Origin: Planctomycetaceae bacterium
GTDB lineage: Bacteria; Planctomycetota; Planctomycetia; Pirellulales; UBA1268
DNA: 37,779 nucleotides
Assembly (NCBI GenBank): GCA_947449135.1
Contig: CANFQO010000027.1
Coordinates: 1-37,779 of the forward strand
Reading direction: 5' to 3'
Shown here: in pieces, positions 16,761 to 25,907 of the stretch
How the letters are laid out: every line of letters starts with the position of its first letter
How positions within the stretch are numbered: position 1 is the stretch's first letter
Program-made: the position numbers and the translations under genes
Notes under the pieces: generated by a model
The model's database searches: none
What the model was told of the DNA's origin: nothing
The model's input: the letters and a program-made list of their open reading frames with translations, nothing else

Positions 16761-16806
16761 GGCGAAGCCTCGTCGAGTCGACCCACATTGCGAGGCCAGC
16801 TTCGCC
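16761..16806. terminator. Interrupted dyad between convergent genes
   Basis: GGCGAAGC-CTCG (16761-16772) pairs with CGAG-(GCCA)-GCTTCGCC (16791-16806) with a 4-nt bulge. It sits between the 73-aa gene and smpB, which converge here. It lacks a T-run, so its role as a terminator is only a guess. Confidence 0.3.
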
Positions 16807-17364
16807 TTAGTCCTTCGATCGCCCTTCGCGGCCCGTGCGGCCGCGAAGGGCGATTTCGATATCACGCTTGGCGGTGTCGGCCTTCAGCTTCTGCCGCTTG
16901 TCGTGGGCCTGCCGACCGCGGCCGATTCCCATCAGCAGTTTCACGCGACCGTTCTTGAAATACATCTTGAGCGGCACGAGCGTGAGCCCTTTTTCGAGGG
17001 CCCGATCCGCGAACTTGCCAATTTCGCGGCGGTGCATCAGCAGTTTCCGCGGCCGCTTCGGCACGTGGTTGAGTTGGTTGGCCTTGTCGTACTCCGGAAT
17101 GTCGCAGCCCAGCAGCCAGACCTCGCGGCCATCGACACGGCCGTAGGCTTCGTCAAGCGACATCCGCCCGCCGCGCAGGCTCTTCACCTCGCTGCCCACC
17201 AGCGCGATCCCGCATTCGAGCGTGTCGATGATCTCGTAGTCATGACGCGCCCGGCGGTTTTCCGACACCACTTTCTCGGCCGGCTTGTCGTCGGCCTTCC
17301 CCTTCGCCTTGCCCGCTGGCTTGGAGGATTTGCCGGTCGGCTGGGTTGGCTTAGGTGCGGCCAC
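16807..17364 (-). CDS. smpB: SsrA-binding protein SmpB
   Basis: A 185-aa SmpB, the tmRNA-binding partner in trans-translation on stalled ribosomes. Visible family segments are NRRARHDYEI, IALVGSEVKSLR, the loop REVWLLGCDIPEY, PRKLLMHRREI, and the basic tail GRGRQAHDKRQKLK. The usual length is about 150-160 aa; the extra residues are a Lys/Ala/Pro-rich N-terminal extension (1-32). A perfect 16-bp inverted repeat (16818-16833 and 16839-16854) lies within the last 16 codons. No ssrA gene was recognised in the window. The upstream 156-bp gap is shared with the divergent FGE-like gene. Confidence 0.96.
   Translation of the reverse strand: MAAPKPTQPTGKSSKPAGKAKGKADDKPAEKVVSENRRARHDYEIIDTLECGIALVGSEVKSLRGGRMSLDEAYGRVDGREVWLLGCDIPEYDKANQLNHVPKRPRKLLMHRREIGKFADRALEKGLTLVPLKMYFKNGRVKLLMGIGRGRQAHDKRQKLKADTAKRDIEIALRGRTGREGRSKD
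16818..16854. repeat. Perfect 16-bp inverted repeat inside the smpB 3' coding end
   Basis: ATCGCCCTTCGCGGCC (16818-16833) and GGCCGCGAAGGGCGAT (16839-16854) are exact reverse complements around a 5-nt CGTGC loop. It encodes the C-terminal residues IALRGRTGREGR of SmpB. Neither side has a T-run. Confidence 0.85.
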
Positions 17365-17520
17365 GGGACAAGGGCTCGTTGAAGGATGCCCGTTGGTGGG
17401 CAGGGGGTTTCCAACAGATTACACTTTATCGTTCTCCCGCCGCTGAATCTTAGGCCCCACGACCGCCACCGGCGTTTCCCGCCCACGAACTCCCTTCCCG
17501 ATCAGGAAAGTGCACCGTTC

Positions 17521-18810
17521 ATGCAGAGGCTTGAACTTCCGATTGCCTGTCGTCCCACTGCAGTGATGATCGCACTGAGATGCCTTCTGTCTCTCGCGAT
17601 GAGCCTGTCGCTGCAACTGGCCCTGACTGTGAGTGGCTCGCTCACCTGCTGCCGTGCGGCTGACGGCGGCTCTGCCGTTGCCGACGACCCCGCCGGATTC
17701 GTGGCGGGGGAACAGCGACCTGCAGGAGATGGCCCGGCGATCAAGGTGCCTGGCGGCTGGATGGTCGCCTATGACGAGACCATCCCCGGCACCGACGTGA
17801 CGTTCCGGATGATCCCCGTTCCTGGCGGCACGCTCCACATGGGCAGTCCGGATGACGAGGCCGACCGCGAGGCCGATGAGGGTCCGCAATACGACGTGGC
17901 GATCGAGCCCTTTTGGATCGCTCGCTGCGAGCTGACGTGGGCTGAATACAAGGCCTACATGTCGGCCTGCGACCTCTTCAAGGCGATGGAGTCGGCCGGA
18001 GTCCGCGTGGTCACCGCCGACAACGAAGCCGACGCGGTCACGGCACCTTCCAACCTCTACGATCCCACGACGACATTCACCAACGGCGAGAATCCCCAGC
18101 AGCCGGCCGTGACCATGACACAGTTCGCTGCTCGGCAATACACAAAATGGCTCAGCGGCCTGACCTCGCGGTTCTACCGGCTACCGCTGGAGAGCGAATG
18201 GGAATACGCCTGCCGGGCCGGCACCTCGACGCCATGGAACTGTGGCGACACTTCGGACACGCTCGAGGCGACCGCTTGGTTCGCCGACAATTCCGACGAG
18301 ACCACACACCCGGTCGGTGAGAAAGAGCCCAATGCCTGGGGACTGTACGACATGCATGGCAACGTGGCTGAGTGGGTGCTCGACCAGTTGGCGGCCGATG
18401 GCTACGCCCGACAGGCAGCGATCAAGCAGCCGGTGTCGCAGGCCGACGCAACCGTCTGGCCAACCACTCTGTCGCCCCGCGTTGTCCGCGGCGGCAGCTA
18501 CTACGACGAGCCGTCGCAGTGCCGCTCTGCCGCCCGCCGCGGCTCGGAAGATCTTCCCTGGAAGGATGTCGACCCCAATCTGCCCAAGAGCCCTTGGTGG
18601 TATACGGAAGAGCCGGCCCTTGGAGTGGGCATGCGGCTCGTGCGGCCACTGGCCGTCCCAAGCCTCGCCGAGAGACGGCGCTTTGGCGATGCCGACGTCG
18701 ACAGCATCCGCGCCGACACCTCCGACCGTCTGATGCAGGGCCGAGGCGCCCGCGGTCTGGTCGATCCACAATTGCCGGCTGACCTGAAGGCCAAAGGCAT
18801 CACGAACTAA
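17521..18810 (+). CDS. Exported FGE-sulfatase-domain protein lacking the catalytic cysteine pair
   Basis: 429 aa. The N-terminus has a hydrophobic signal (MIALRCLLSLAMSLSLQLAL from residue 16). The FGE-sulfatase (SUMF1-like) fold follows: FRMIPVPGGTLHMGSPDDE, PFWIARCELTWAEYKAYM, FYRLPLESEWEYACRAG, GLYDMHGNVAEWV, and VVRGGSYYDEPSQ. True formylglycine-generating enzymes have two cysteines after the GGSY motif and end in GFRCA. Here the GGSY is followed by YDEPSQCRSAARR and the end is GMRLVR, so the oxidase site is not present. It is more likely a binding or scaffold protein. The ATG at 17521 has AGGAAAG upstream. It is the first gene of a five-gene exported cluster; the next starts 12 bp on. 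Confidence 0.88.
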   Translation: MQRLELPIACRPTAVMIALRCLLSLAMSLSLQLALTVSGSLTCCRAADGGSAVADDPAGFVAGEQRPAGDGPAIKVPGGWMVAYDETIPGTDVTFRMIPVPGGTLHMGSPDDEADREADEGPQYDVAIEPFWIARCELTWAEYKAYMSACDLFKAMESAGVRVVTADNEADAVTAPSNLYDPTTTFTNGENPQQPAVTMTQFAARQYTKWLSGLTSRFYRLPLESEWEYACRAGTSTPWNCGDTSDTLEATAWFADNSDETTHPVGEKEPNAWGLYDMHGNVAEWVLDQLAADGYARQAAIKQPVSQADATVWPTTLSPRVVRGGSYYDEPSQCRSAARRGSEDLPWKDVDPNLPKSPWWYTEEPALGVGMRLVRPLAVPSLAERRRFGDADVDSIRADTSDRLMQGRGARGLVDPQLPADLKAKGITN

Positions 18811-18822
18811 CGAGGACACCCA

Positions 18823-21228
18823 ATGATCGTACGTGCGCTGACTCTGCTGGCGGTTCTTCTGCCCCCGTGCGCTACACTGGCCGCCGAGTGGCCCGACTGG
18901 CGCGGTCCGCGTGAAAACAGGAGTGTTGCCGGCGACAGGCCGCTGGTGACATCGTTCGATCCAGAGAAGGGCACGAACATCCTCTGGAAGAGCGACGAGG
19001 CAGGGGGCATCTCCACGCCGGTGATCATGGGCGACAAGCTCTACACCCTCGTGCGGCACAAGCCCGGCACGACCGAAGAGGCCGAGAAGGTGCTCTGTCT
19101 CGATGCCGCGACGGGTCGAAAAATCTGGGAGAACGTGTTTAACGTCTATCTCTCCGACGTGCCGGCGGAGCGGGTCGGCTGGTCCGCTGTCGTCGCTGAC
19201 CCAGTGACCAACACCGTGTTTGCCCACGGCGTCTGCGGCGTGTTCACGGCGATCGATGCCACCACGGGCCAGACACGCTGGCAGCGTTCGCTCCACGAGG
19301 AGTTCGGATTTCTCTCCACCTACGGCGGCCGCACCAACATTCCGGTCGTCTTCGAGGATCTCGTCATCGCCAGCGCCGTCGTCACCGGCTGGGGAGACAC
19401 GGCCCGGCCCGCCCACCGCTTTCTCGGCATGGACGTGAGGACCGGCGAGGTCCGCTGGATGAACGGCACGAAGGAACTGCCCGAAGACACCACCTACAGC
19501 ACGCCGTCGCTGGCGAACGTGGGCGGGCAGGCAGCGCTCATCTTCGGGTCGAGCGACGGCAGCGTCTGGAACTTTCAGCCGCGGACGGGCAAGGCCGTCT
19601 GGAATTTCAAATTGTCACGACGGGGCTTGAATGTCGCGCCGCTGGTCGATGATGGAACAGTCCTGATCTCGCAGGCCGAGGAAAACCTCGACAACACCAC
19701 GATGGGCTCCGCCACCGCCTTCAAGGCTACCGGCGCGGGTGACATCACCGGCACAAACACCATCTGGCAACGCAAGGGCGTGATGGATGGCCGGGCGATG
19801 CCCGTGGTGCTCGGCGACCGCGTCTACTTCATCGACGACGGTGCGAAGGTCTATGCCTTCGACAAGAAGACGGGCGAGCCGGTGGGAAAGCCCCAGAAAC
19901 TGCTGGGCACGATCGTCCGCGGCAGTCCGCTCGTGGCAGGCGGACTGCTCTATGTCTGCTCCACAGGTGGCTGGCACGTGCTGGAGCCGACCAAGGATGG
20001 GCTGAAGTTCGTCAACCGGATGCGGCTCGGCGAGGAGGATGAGGTCACCGCCTCGCCGATCGCCGCGAACGGGCGGCTCTATCTGACGACGGGCGCCAGG
20101 CTCTATTGCCTCGGTGACAAGTCAGCGGCGGCCTCGTCCGCCGCGAGTGTCGCCGAACCGACACGGTCGCAGCAGGTCTCAGGTGCGACGAAGTCGCCCG
20201 TTGGCGAACCCGCCTGGGTACAGGTCGTGCCGGCCGAGGCGCAGATCGCAGCCGGGGCAACGCTGCCGCTGAAGGTGAGGCTGTTCGATGCCGCCGGCAG
20301 GTTCTGCGGGGAATTAGCGGACACGGCCAAGTTCACGACCACCGAGGGCACCGTCTCTGGCGACGGTCGTTACACCGCACCAGCAGGAGCCCATGCCGCC
20401 GCAGTCCTCACGGTAAATGTGGGATTGCTCGAGGGCAAGGCACGGATCCGGTCGATGCCGCCGCTGCCGTGGAAATTCGACTTTGAGGACGTCGCGCTCG
20501 AGCCGAATCCCAAGGGGGGCCCGCCGCGCGGCGAGCCGCCGTTGCCCTGGGTCGGCATGCGATATCGGCACGTCGTCCGCACCGTGGACGGATCAAAGTG
20601 TCTCGTGAAGGTGACGACGATCCCCAAGGGCACCAGGAGCCAAGGCTGGATCGGTCCGATCGGCCTGCACGACTACTCAATCCAGGCCGACTTCCGCGCC
20701 CAGGAGACCGGTGTCGAAAAGCGGACTACAGACACACCGGCCAGTTCGCCAGCTTCAGACACGCAGCCATCCGCTCCTGCTGCCGCACCCACGTCGGATG
20801 CTGATGCATTCGCGAAGAAGTTTGGCAATCCCGCCGCTCTCGAAAAGGCCCGCCTGCCCGACATGGGCCTGATCGCGCAGCGTTACACGCTCGACCTGAT
20901 GGGAGCCAGCCAGCAGTTGCAGGTGCGGAGTTGGCCGCCGCAGGTGGCGACGCACTTCTCGAAGACGATTCCCTTCGCCTGGGAGGCAGGCCGCTGGTAC
21001 ACCATCAAGTTCGAGGCCCGCACCCGCGCGGCGACCGGTGGCAAGGCCGCTGCCGCCGTGCTCCGCGGAAAGGTCTGGCCGCGGGGCGAGGCCGAGCCTG
21101 CGGAGTGGACGGTCGAAGCCGTTCACGAGGCCGGCAACCTTCAGGGCAGCCCTGGATTTTTCGGGAATTCCAAGGACTCTGAGATCTCCATCGATAACGT
21201 GTCTGTCAACGCAGTGACTCAACAGTGA
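18823..21228 (+). CDS. Exported PQQ-type beta-propeller protein with C-terminal Ig-like and LamG-like regions
   Basis: 801 aa with a clear signal peptide (MIVRALTLLAVLLPPCATLAA). Residues 22-430 form a PQQ-like/WD-type propeller that opens WPDWRGPRENRSV. Its blades contain repeating AxDxxTGxxxW-type words: CLDAATGRKIWE, AIDATTGQTRWQ, GMDVRTGEVRWM, FQPRTGKAVWNF, AFDKKTGEPVG. A linker leads to an Ig-like segment (WVQVVPAEAQIAAGATLPL, then YTAPAG) and a concanavalin-like region with FDFEDVALEP and KFEARTRA. There is no dehydrogenase signature, so these are probably structural or binding propellers, common in planctomycete secretomes. It starts 12 bp after the FGE-like gene and ends 16 bp before the next propeller gene. 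Confidence 0.9.
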   Translation: MIVRALTLLAVLLPPCATLAAEWPDWRGPRENRSVAGDRPLVTSFDPEKGTNILWKSDEAGGISTPVIMGDKLYTLVRHKPGTTEEAEKVLCLDAATGRKIWENVFNVYLSDVPAERVGWSAVVADPVTNTVFAHGVCGVFTAIDATTGQTRWQRSLHEEFGFLSTYGGRTNIPVVFEDLVIASAVVTGWGDTARPAHRFLGMDVRTGEVRWMNGTKELPEDTTYSTPSLANVGGQAALIFGSSDGSVWNFQPRTGKAVWNFKLSRRGLNVAPLVDDGTVLISQAEENLDNTTMGSATAFKATGAGDITGTNTIWQRKGVMDGRAMPVVLGDRVYFIDDGAKVYAFDKKTGEPVGKPQKLLGTIVRGSPLVAGGLLYVCSTGGWHVLEPTKDGLKFVNRMRLGEEDEVTASPIAANGRLYLTTGARLYCLGDKSAAASSAASVAEPTRSQQVSGATKSPVGEPAWVQVVPAEAQIAAGATLPLKVRLFDAAGRFCGELADTAKFTTTEGTVSGDGRYTAPAGAHAAAVLTVNVGLLEGKARIRSMPPLPWKFDFEDVALEPNPKGGPPRGEPPLPWVGMRYRHVVRTVDGSKCLVKVTTIPKGTRSQGWIGPIGLHDYSIQADFRAQETGVEKRTTDTPASSPASDTQPSAPAAAPTSDADAFAKKFGNPAALEKARLPDMGLIAQRYTLDLMGASQQLQVRSWPPQVATHFSKTIPFAWEAGRWYTIKFEARTRAATGGKAAAAVLRGKVWPRGEAEPAEWTVEAVHEAGNLQGSPGFFGNSKDSEISIDNVSVNAVTQQ

Positions 21229-21244
21229 CTCTATGAGGTGCATC

Positions 21245-22897
21245 ATGTCGAGGTTTGTCGCTTTCATGCTCGCCTGCGCGGTGAGCACCGTTGCCTCCGC
21301 CGGCGACTGGAATCAGTGGGGCGGCACGCCGGTGCGCAACAACGTCTCCGACGCTGCCAACGTTCCCGACACGTGGACGCCCGGCGACTTCGATGCCGAG
21401 ACAGGCAAGTGGAAGCCGGAGACAAGCGAGAACGTCGCCTGGGTCGCCGAACTCGGCAGCCAGAGCTACGGCAATCCGGTGGTGGCCGGCGGCAAGGCCT
21501 ATGTCGGCACGAACAATGGCAAGGGCTGGCTGACGCGGTATCCCGCCGCGACCGACCTCGGCTGCCTGCTCGCCTTTGACAGCAAGGACGGGTCGTTCCT
21601 CTGGCAGGACTCCAGCGAGAAGCTGCCCACCGGCCGCGTGCACGACTGGCCCCTGCAGGGCATCTGCTGTGCGCCCCTCGTGGAGGGAGACCGTCTCTGG
21701 TACGTCACCAGCCGTGGCGAGGTGAAGTGCCTCGATACTGAGGGCTTCCGCGACGGCGAGAACGACGGCCCGTTCACGACGGAAGCGGTGAAAGCTGACG
21801 ATGAAGCCGATGTCGTCTGGTCGCTCGACATGATGAAGAAACTCGGCGTGTCGCAGCACAACATGTGCTCATGCAGCGTGACGGCCGCCGGTGACCTGCT
21901 CTTCGTGAACACGAGCAACGGCGTGGACGAGGGGCACATCAATCTGCCAAACACCGATGCTCCCAGCTTCCTCTGCCTCGACAAGCGCGACGGCCAGGTG
22001 CTCTGGGCCGACGGATCTCCGGGCGCCAACGTGCTGCACGGACAGTGGTCGAGCCCGTCGTATGCAGAACTCGGCGGCGTGCCGCAGGTGCTCTTCGGCG
22101 GCGGTGACGGCTGGCTCTATTCGTTCGACGCCCGGGGCGACAACGGCAAAGCAAAACTCCTCTGGCAGTTCGACTGTAACCCAAAGGAATCGAAATACAC
22201 TCTCGGCGGCCGTGCCGACCGCAACCACATCATCGGCACACCGGTCGTGCATGAGGGTCTCGTCTACATCGCCGTCGGCGAGGATCCAGAGCATGGCGAA
22301 GGTGTCGGGCACCTCTGGTGCATCGACCCCACCAAGCGTGGCGACACGAGCCCCGAACTGGCCGTGAGCCTCAAGGCCCCCGACACTCCCCTGCCCCACC
22401 GCCGCAATCAGGCGGTCATCAAGGAGCAGGGCGAGGTGGCCCGGCCCAATCCCAACTCGGCTGCCATCTGGCACTATCCCGGCTTCGATGCCGACGGCAA
22501 CGGCAAGCTCGACTTCGAGGAGACGATGCACCGCACCTGCGGTACGGTGGCCATCAAAGACGGGCTGCTTTTCGTCGCCGACTTCAGCGGTCTGTTTCAC
22601 TGCCTCGACCTCAAGACGGGCAAGCCTCATTGGACGCACGACATGCTGGCCGCCAGTTGGGGCTCCCCGCTGATCGCCGACGGCAAGGTCTACATCGGTG
22701 ACGAGGATGGCGACATCTCGATCTTCAATCTGGCGAAGGAGAAGGAACTGATCGGTGAGATCAACATGGGCAACAGCGTCTACTCCACGCCAATCGTGGC
22801 GGGAGACACGCTCTACATCGCCAACAAGAGCCACCTGTTTGCGATTCGGGAAGGTGCGAAGCCATCCGCTTCGGTAGCCGCCCCGACCACCAAATAA
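21245..22897 (+). CDS. Exported PQQ-type beta-propeller protein with an EF-hand loop
   Basis: 550 aa. The signal peptide is MSRFVAFMLACAVSTVASA. Propeller blades carry words such as AFDSKDGSFLWQD, CLDKRDGQVLWAD, CLDLKTGKPHWTHD and a closing YSTPIVAGDTLYIANKSHLFA. An EF-hand-like loop, DADGNGKLDFEE, sits around residue 415 and suggests calcium binding. The ATG at 21245 has GAGGTG at a good distance; an ATG at 21233 is possible but has no ribosome-binding site. It lies 16 bp after the other propeller gene and 41 bp before the phosphoesterase gene. The two propellers are paralogous in type but not close copies. Confidence 0.9.
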   Translation: MSRFVAFMLACAVSTVASAGDWNQWGGTPVRNNVSDAANVPDTWTPGDFDAETGKWKPETSENVAWVAELGSQSYGNPVVAGGKAYVGTNNGKGWLTRYPAATDLGCLLAFDSKDGSFLWQDSSEKLPTGRVHDWPLQGICCAPLVEGDRLWYVTSRGEVKCLDTEGFRDGENDGPFTTEAVKADDEADVVWSLDMMKKLGVSQHNMCSCSVTAAGDLLFVNTSNGVDEGHINLPNTDAPSFLCLDKRDGQVLWADGSPGANVLHGQWSSPSYAELGGVPQVLFGGGDGWLYSFDARGDNGKAKLLWQFDCNPKESKYTLGGRADRNHIIGTPVVHEGLVYIAVGEDPEHGEGVGHLWCIDPTKRGDTSPELAVSLKAPDTPLPHRRNQAVIKEQGEVARPNPNSAAIWHYPGFDADGNGKLDFEETMHRTCGTVAIKDGLLFVADFSGLFHCLDLKTGKPHWTHDMLAASWGSPLIADGKVYIGDEDGDISIFNLAKEKELIGEINMGNSVYSTPIVAGDTLYIANKSHLFAIREGAKPSASVAAPTTK

Positions 22898-22938
22898 GAG
22901 TGCCCTGATCCGAGTGGCTTGGATTCGCTGGACACATC

Positions 22939-24642
22939 ATGGCTGCCCGATTCTGCCTGCTGATCGTGCTCGGCTTTGCGTCGGGTCTGGCTCTGTCTGC
23001 TGAACAAGCCGAGCAGCAGACCGCATTTCGCGTGCGGCCCTATCTGCAAAACCCAGCGTCCGATGCGATGACGATCCGCTGGTGTTCGCAAACTGCGGCG
23101 GCAGGCACGGTCACCATCGATGGGAGAACACTCGCCTCCGAGCCCGCCCTGCGCAATGAACTCGACTACCAGGGAGCCGAAGTGGCTGACCGGCGGTATG
23201 AATCACCGCCCTATCTGCATTCTGTCCGCGTGACAGGCCTGACGCCGTCGACGAGCTATCCCTACAGCGTCGAGCAGAACGGCGAGACGATCACGGCGAT
23301 TCTCACCACCGCACCGCGGCCCGGTGAGGTCGGCAAAGGGGGCGGGGTGCGGCTCTTTCTCTATGCCGACAGCGATGCGCAACCCGAGTCACGGGATAGC
23401 CGTGCGGACTGGCCGCCCTCGACGTCCATGCCCGGGGGACCGCGACCCCGCTGGGTCCGCGACCAATATCTGGCCGACGAGACCACCGGCTACCGGATGA
23501 ACCTCGCGCTCATCGCCAGCCGGGCCGCGGAGAGCCTCCGTGCCGGCAACCCGGTGCTCGCGAGCATCGTGGGCGACATGGTGGCCAATGGCGGCGAGCA
23601 GCGGGATTGGGACGAATTCTGGCGGCATAACGCCGGCGCCTTCGGCACCCTCGGCTCACGAGTGCCGATTGTGGCGGCGCTGGGCGATCAGGAGATGTGC
23701 GGCGGGCCAACCTCCAAGGACCTGCTGACTGATCTCGGCGGCTACTCGGGTCCGGCATCGCTGCTGGGATCGAGAAAGTTCCTCACCTATTTCGAACATC
23801 CCGACAATGGGGCGGCCGACACGCGGCACGTCGGCCGCTACCATCGCGTCGACTTCGGTCCAGTGACGCTCCTCACCCTCGATTCGACCAACGGAGGAAT
23901 TGACGGCACCGACAGCGACACCAACCAGTTGCTCGACCGCCTGAAGGCCCCACACATTCCCGACTACGCGGCCGGCTCCGAACAGTACCGCTGGCTGGAA
24001 CAGGAACTGGCCGCCGCCGAGCTCCGCGGCGCGATCACGTTGGTGCAGTTTCACCACGCCCCGTTCTCGGTTGGCCCCCACGGGCGGCCTTCCGGTACGG
24101 GATCGGGGAAGGATGAGCATTCCGGCCAGCCCCTCCGAGCCCTGTCGCCGCTTCTGCGGGAACACAACGTGCGGGCCGTGTTCTCGGGACACGACGGGAT
24201 GTACGAGCACTCGATCGTTGAGGGGGTTCACTACTATGACATCGGCATCGGCGGCGACAGCCTTCTGGGACCGCAGGACGGCGTGGTCAACGAACGACAG
24301 ATCTTCCTCGCCCACGACCATGCTCCCGAGCACTGGGACGGCAACGTGCTTCTCCAGGGCGGAAAGCATTACGGCCACATCGAGATCGATGTCCGGCGGC
24401 AGGAGAAGGCAGAGACCGACACCGAGACCGCCAGCAGCACCGCAGGCCGCGACACCGCCAGCGGTTTCACGGTGACGATCACTCCGGTCTATGTTTTCCC
24501 CGTCCTCGACCCTGAAAAGCCAGGATCGATTGTGACCTGGGAACGCCGCGAGTACGACGACACGCTGACGTTTCCGGTCGGCCCCAACCAGGTTCCATCT
24601 CCTTCCGCTGCTCCGGCAGTGCCAGAGGCCACCCAGCCATGA
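22939..24642 (+). CDS. Exported metallophosphoesterase, purple-acid-phosphatase-like, with N-terminal Fn3-like domain
   Basis: 567 aa. The signal peptide (about 1-21) is followed by a fibronectin-III-like domain (AFRVRPYLQNPASDAMTIRW to about 125), then a calcineurin-like phosphoesterase core. Metal-site motifs are LYADSDAQ, SIVGDMVANGG (GDxV-like), AALGDQE where the family has GNHE, VQFHHAPFS, and VFSGHDGMYEH where GHxHxYE is usual. The substitutions GDQE for GNHE and GHD for GHxH leave metal binding uncertain, though acidic and histidine ligands remain. It probably hydrolyses phosphomonoesters or diesters in the periplasm. The SGNH hydrolase gene overlaps its stop by 4 bp (ATGA), so they are translationally coupled. 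Confidence 0.87.
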   Translation: MAARFCLLIVLGFASGLALSAEQAEQQTAFRVRPYLQNPASDAMTIRWCSQTAAAGTVTIDGRTLASEPALRNELDYQGAEVADRRYESPPYLHSVRVTGLTPSTSYPYSVEQNGETITAILTTAPRPGEVGKGGGVRLFLYADSDAQPESRDSRADWPPSTSMPGGPRPRWVRDQYLADETTGYRMNLALIASRAAESLRAGNPVLASIVGDMVANGGEQRDWDEFWRHNAGAFGTLGSRVPIVAALGDQEMCGGPTSKDLLTDLGGYSGPASLLGSRKFLTYFEHPDNGAADTRHVGRYHRVDFGPVTLLTLDSTNGGIDGTDSDTNQLLDRLKAPHIPDYAAGSEQYRWLEQELAAAELRGAITLVQFHHAPFSVGPHGRPSGTGSGKDEHSGQPLRALSPLLREHNVRAVFSGHDGMYEHSIVEGVHYYDIGIGGDSLLGPQDGVVNERQIFLAHDHAPEHWDGNVLLQGGKHYGHIEIDVRRQEKAETDTETASSTAGRDTASGFTVTITPVYVFPVLDPEKPGSIVTWERREYDDTLTFPVGPNQVPSPSAAPAVPEATQP

Positions 24643-25652
24643 CGCGATTTTTTTCGGCCGCTTCGTCTTCACGATGGGTGAGGTTGGTGGTGGCCGTCGG
24701 CCTCGTTGCTGGAGCGACCAGCATGCTGCCGGCCGTGACCATGTCTGCTGAACCGTCCGCGTCGTCGCTCGCGCTCGTCAAGGATGCGAAGCGGATTGTG
24801 GTGCTGGGGGATTCGATCACGCATGACGGCCGCTGGGTTGCCATGCTGGCCTCCTGGATGGAGTCCCGTGGCATCACCGCGGAGGTCATCGACGTCGGCC
24901 TGCCAAGCGAGACCGTGTCGGGACTGTCTGAGGACGGGCATGCCGGCGGTCAATTCCCTCGACCCGACCTGGCCGAACGACTCGACCGCGTGCTCCGCGT
25001 CGCGCGGCCCGATCTCGTCATCGCCTGCTACGGCATGAACTGTGGCATCTACCAGCCGCTCGACGACATTCGCTTCGCGAAGTTCAAGGCCGGCATGGCA
25101 CAACTGCACGCCACTGTGGAGCAGTCCGGCGCGAAAATCCTCCACGTCACGCCGCCTGTCTACGACAAGCGGCCCGATCAGGCCGGCCCTGCTGGGAACG
25201 CCGATTACGACTCCGTTCTCGAGGCCTATTCGACGTGGCTGCTCTCAAAGCAAGCCGATGGCTGGCTCGTCATCGACGTGCACGGGCCGATGAAGGCGCT
25301 GCTCGCCTCCGCACGGGCAAAGGATCCCGCGGCCGTCTTCGCCCCCGACACCGTTCATCCCAACGATGATGGACACTGGGCGATGGCACGGGCGGTCATC
25401 GCAGGCCTTGGCGACAGCACAGCCTCCGAGGCAGCGACGCCGGCGGCATTCGCCGCGTTGCTCCCCGAAGTGACTGCCCGCCTGCAGTTGCTCCGTGACG
25501 CCTACCTGGCCGCGGCGGGCCACCTCCGACCGGGCCTCCCTGCTGGCCTGCCAATCGACGAGGCGGATGCCAAGGCGCGGGCGATCACGGAGTCGATTCG
25601 CTCACGAAGGCCACCACGCCAAAGCGAGCAAGACGCCCCCGTCAGCCCGTAA
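24639..25652 (+). CDS. Exported SGNH/GDSL-type hydrolase
   Basis: 337 aa. The hydrophobic N-terminus (about 11-37, ending MSAEP) is a signal peptide. Block I is VVLGDSITHDG with nucleophile Ser59. Block III is CYGMNCG (Asn134). Block V is PDTVHPNDDGH (Asp237/His240). This is a complete esterase/lipase-type SGNH catalytic set. It probably deacylates carbohydrates or lipids outside the cytosol. The start overlaps the stop of the phosphoesterase gene by 4 bp. The stop lies 11 bp inside the convergent 83-aa gene. The C-terminal 70 residues are helical and have no assigned role. Confidence 0.9.
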   Translation: MTRFFSAASSSRWVRLVVAVGLVAGATSMLPAVTMSAEPSASSLALVKDAKRIVVLGDSITHDGRWVAMLASWMESRGITAEVIDVGLPSETVSGLSEDGHAGGQFPRPDLAERLDRVLRVARPDLVIACYGMNCGIYQPLDDIRFAKFKAGMAQLHATVEQSGAKILHVTPPVYDKRPDQAGPAGNADYDSVLEAYSTWLLSKQADGWLVIDVHGPMKALLASARAKDPAAVFAPDTVHPNDDGHWAMARAVIAGLGDSTASEAATPAAFAALLPEVTARLQLLRDAYLAAAGHLRPGLPAGLPIDEADAKARAITESIRSRRPPRQSEQDAPVSP

Positions 25653-25893
25653 GCTCGGCCCGGATCGACCGCAGTTCCTCGAGCGGCTCCTTCTCGACCC
25701 ACTCCAATCTGCCGGCCTGCCGATACCAGTAGCGGCTGTTGCCGAGATCGCCTTCGATCTTGTGCAAGACGGCGTGGATCCACTGGGCCGTCGCATCCGA
25801 CTCATACCGCTGCGCAATCTCGTGGGCCTCGTCCCACTGGTCATCGAGGGCCAGATCGATCGCCCGCACAAGTTCGTTTTGCATCGATGACAT
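25642..25893 (-). CDS. Small conserved protein, 83 aa
   Basis: 83 aa, MSSMQNELVRAIDLALDDQWD, containing WIHAVLHKIEGDLGNSRYWYRQAGR. This alpha-helical pattern, including HxxEGD and RYWYRxAGR, matches small proteins I remember from planctomycetes and proteobacteria, with no known function. An internal ATG at 25884 is an alternative start. It lies 14 bp downstream of the 693-aa exported protein on the same strand, so the two are probably co-transcribed. Its 3' end overlaps the SGNH hydrolase gene by 11 bp on the opposite strand. Confidence 0.78.
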   Translation of the reverse strand: MSSMQNELVRAIDLALDDQWDEAHEIAQRYESDATAQWIHAVLHKIEGDLGNSRYWYRQAGRLEWVEKEPLEELRSIRAELTG

Positions 25894-25907
25894 CTGCTGC
25901 CGAACGA

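Noticed and set aside
17521-18810. Active formylglycine-generating enzyme
   Set aside because: The fold is present, but the catalytic cysteine pair after GGSY and the GFRCA ending are replaced, and no sulfatase is nearby.
18181-19416. Minus-strand frame of 411 codons opposite the FGE-like and propeller genes
   Set aside because: It covers the ends of two well-supported genes and their 12-bp gap, with no ribosome-binding site or domain.
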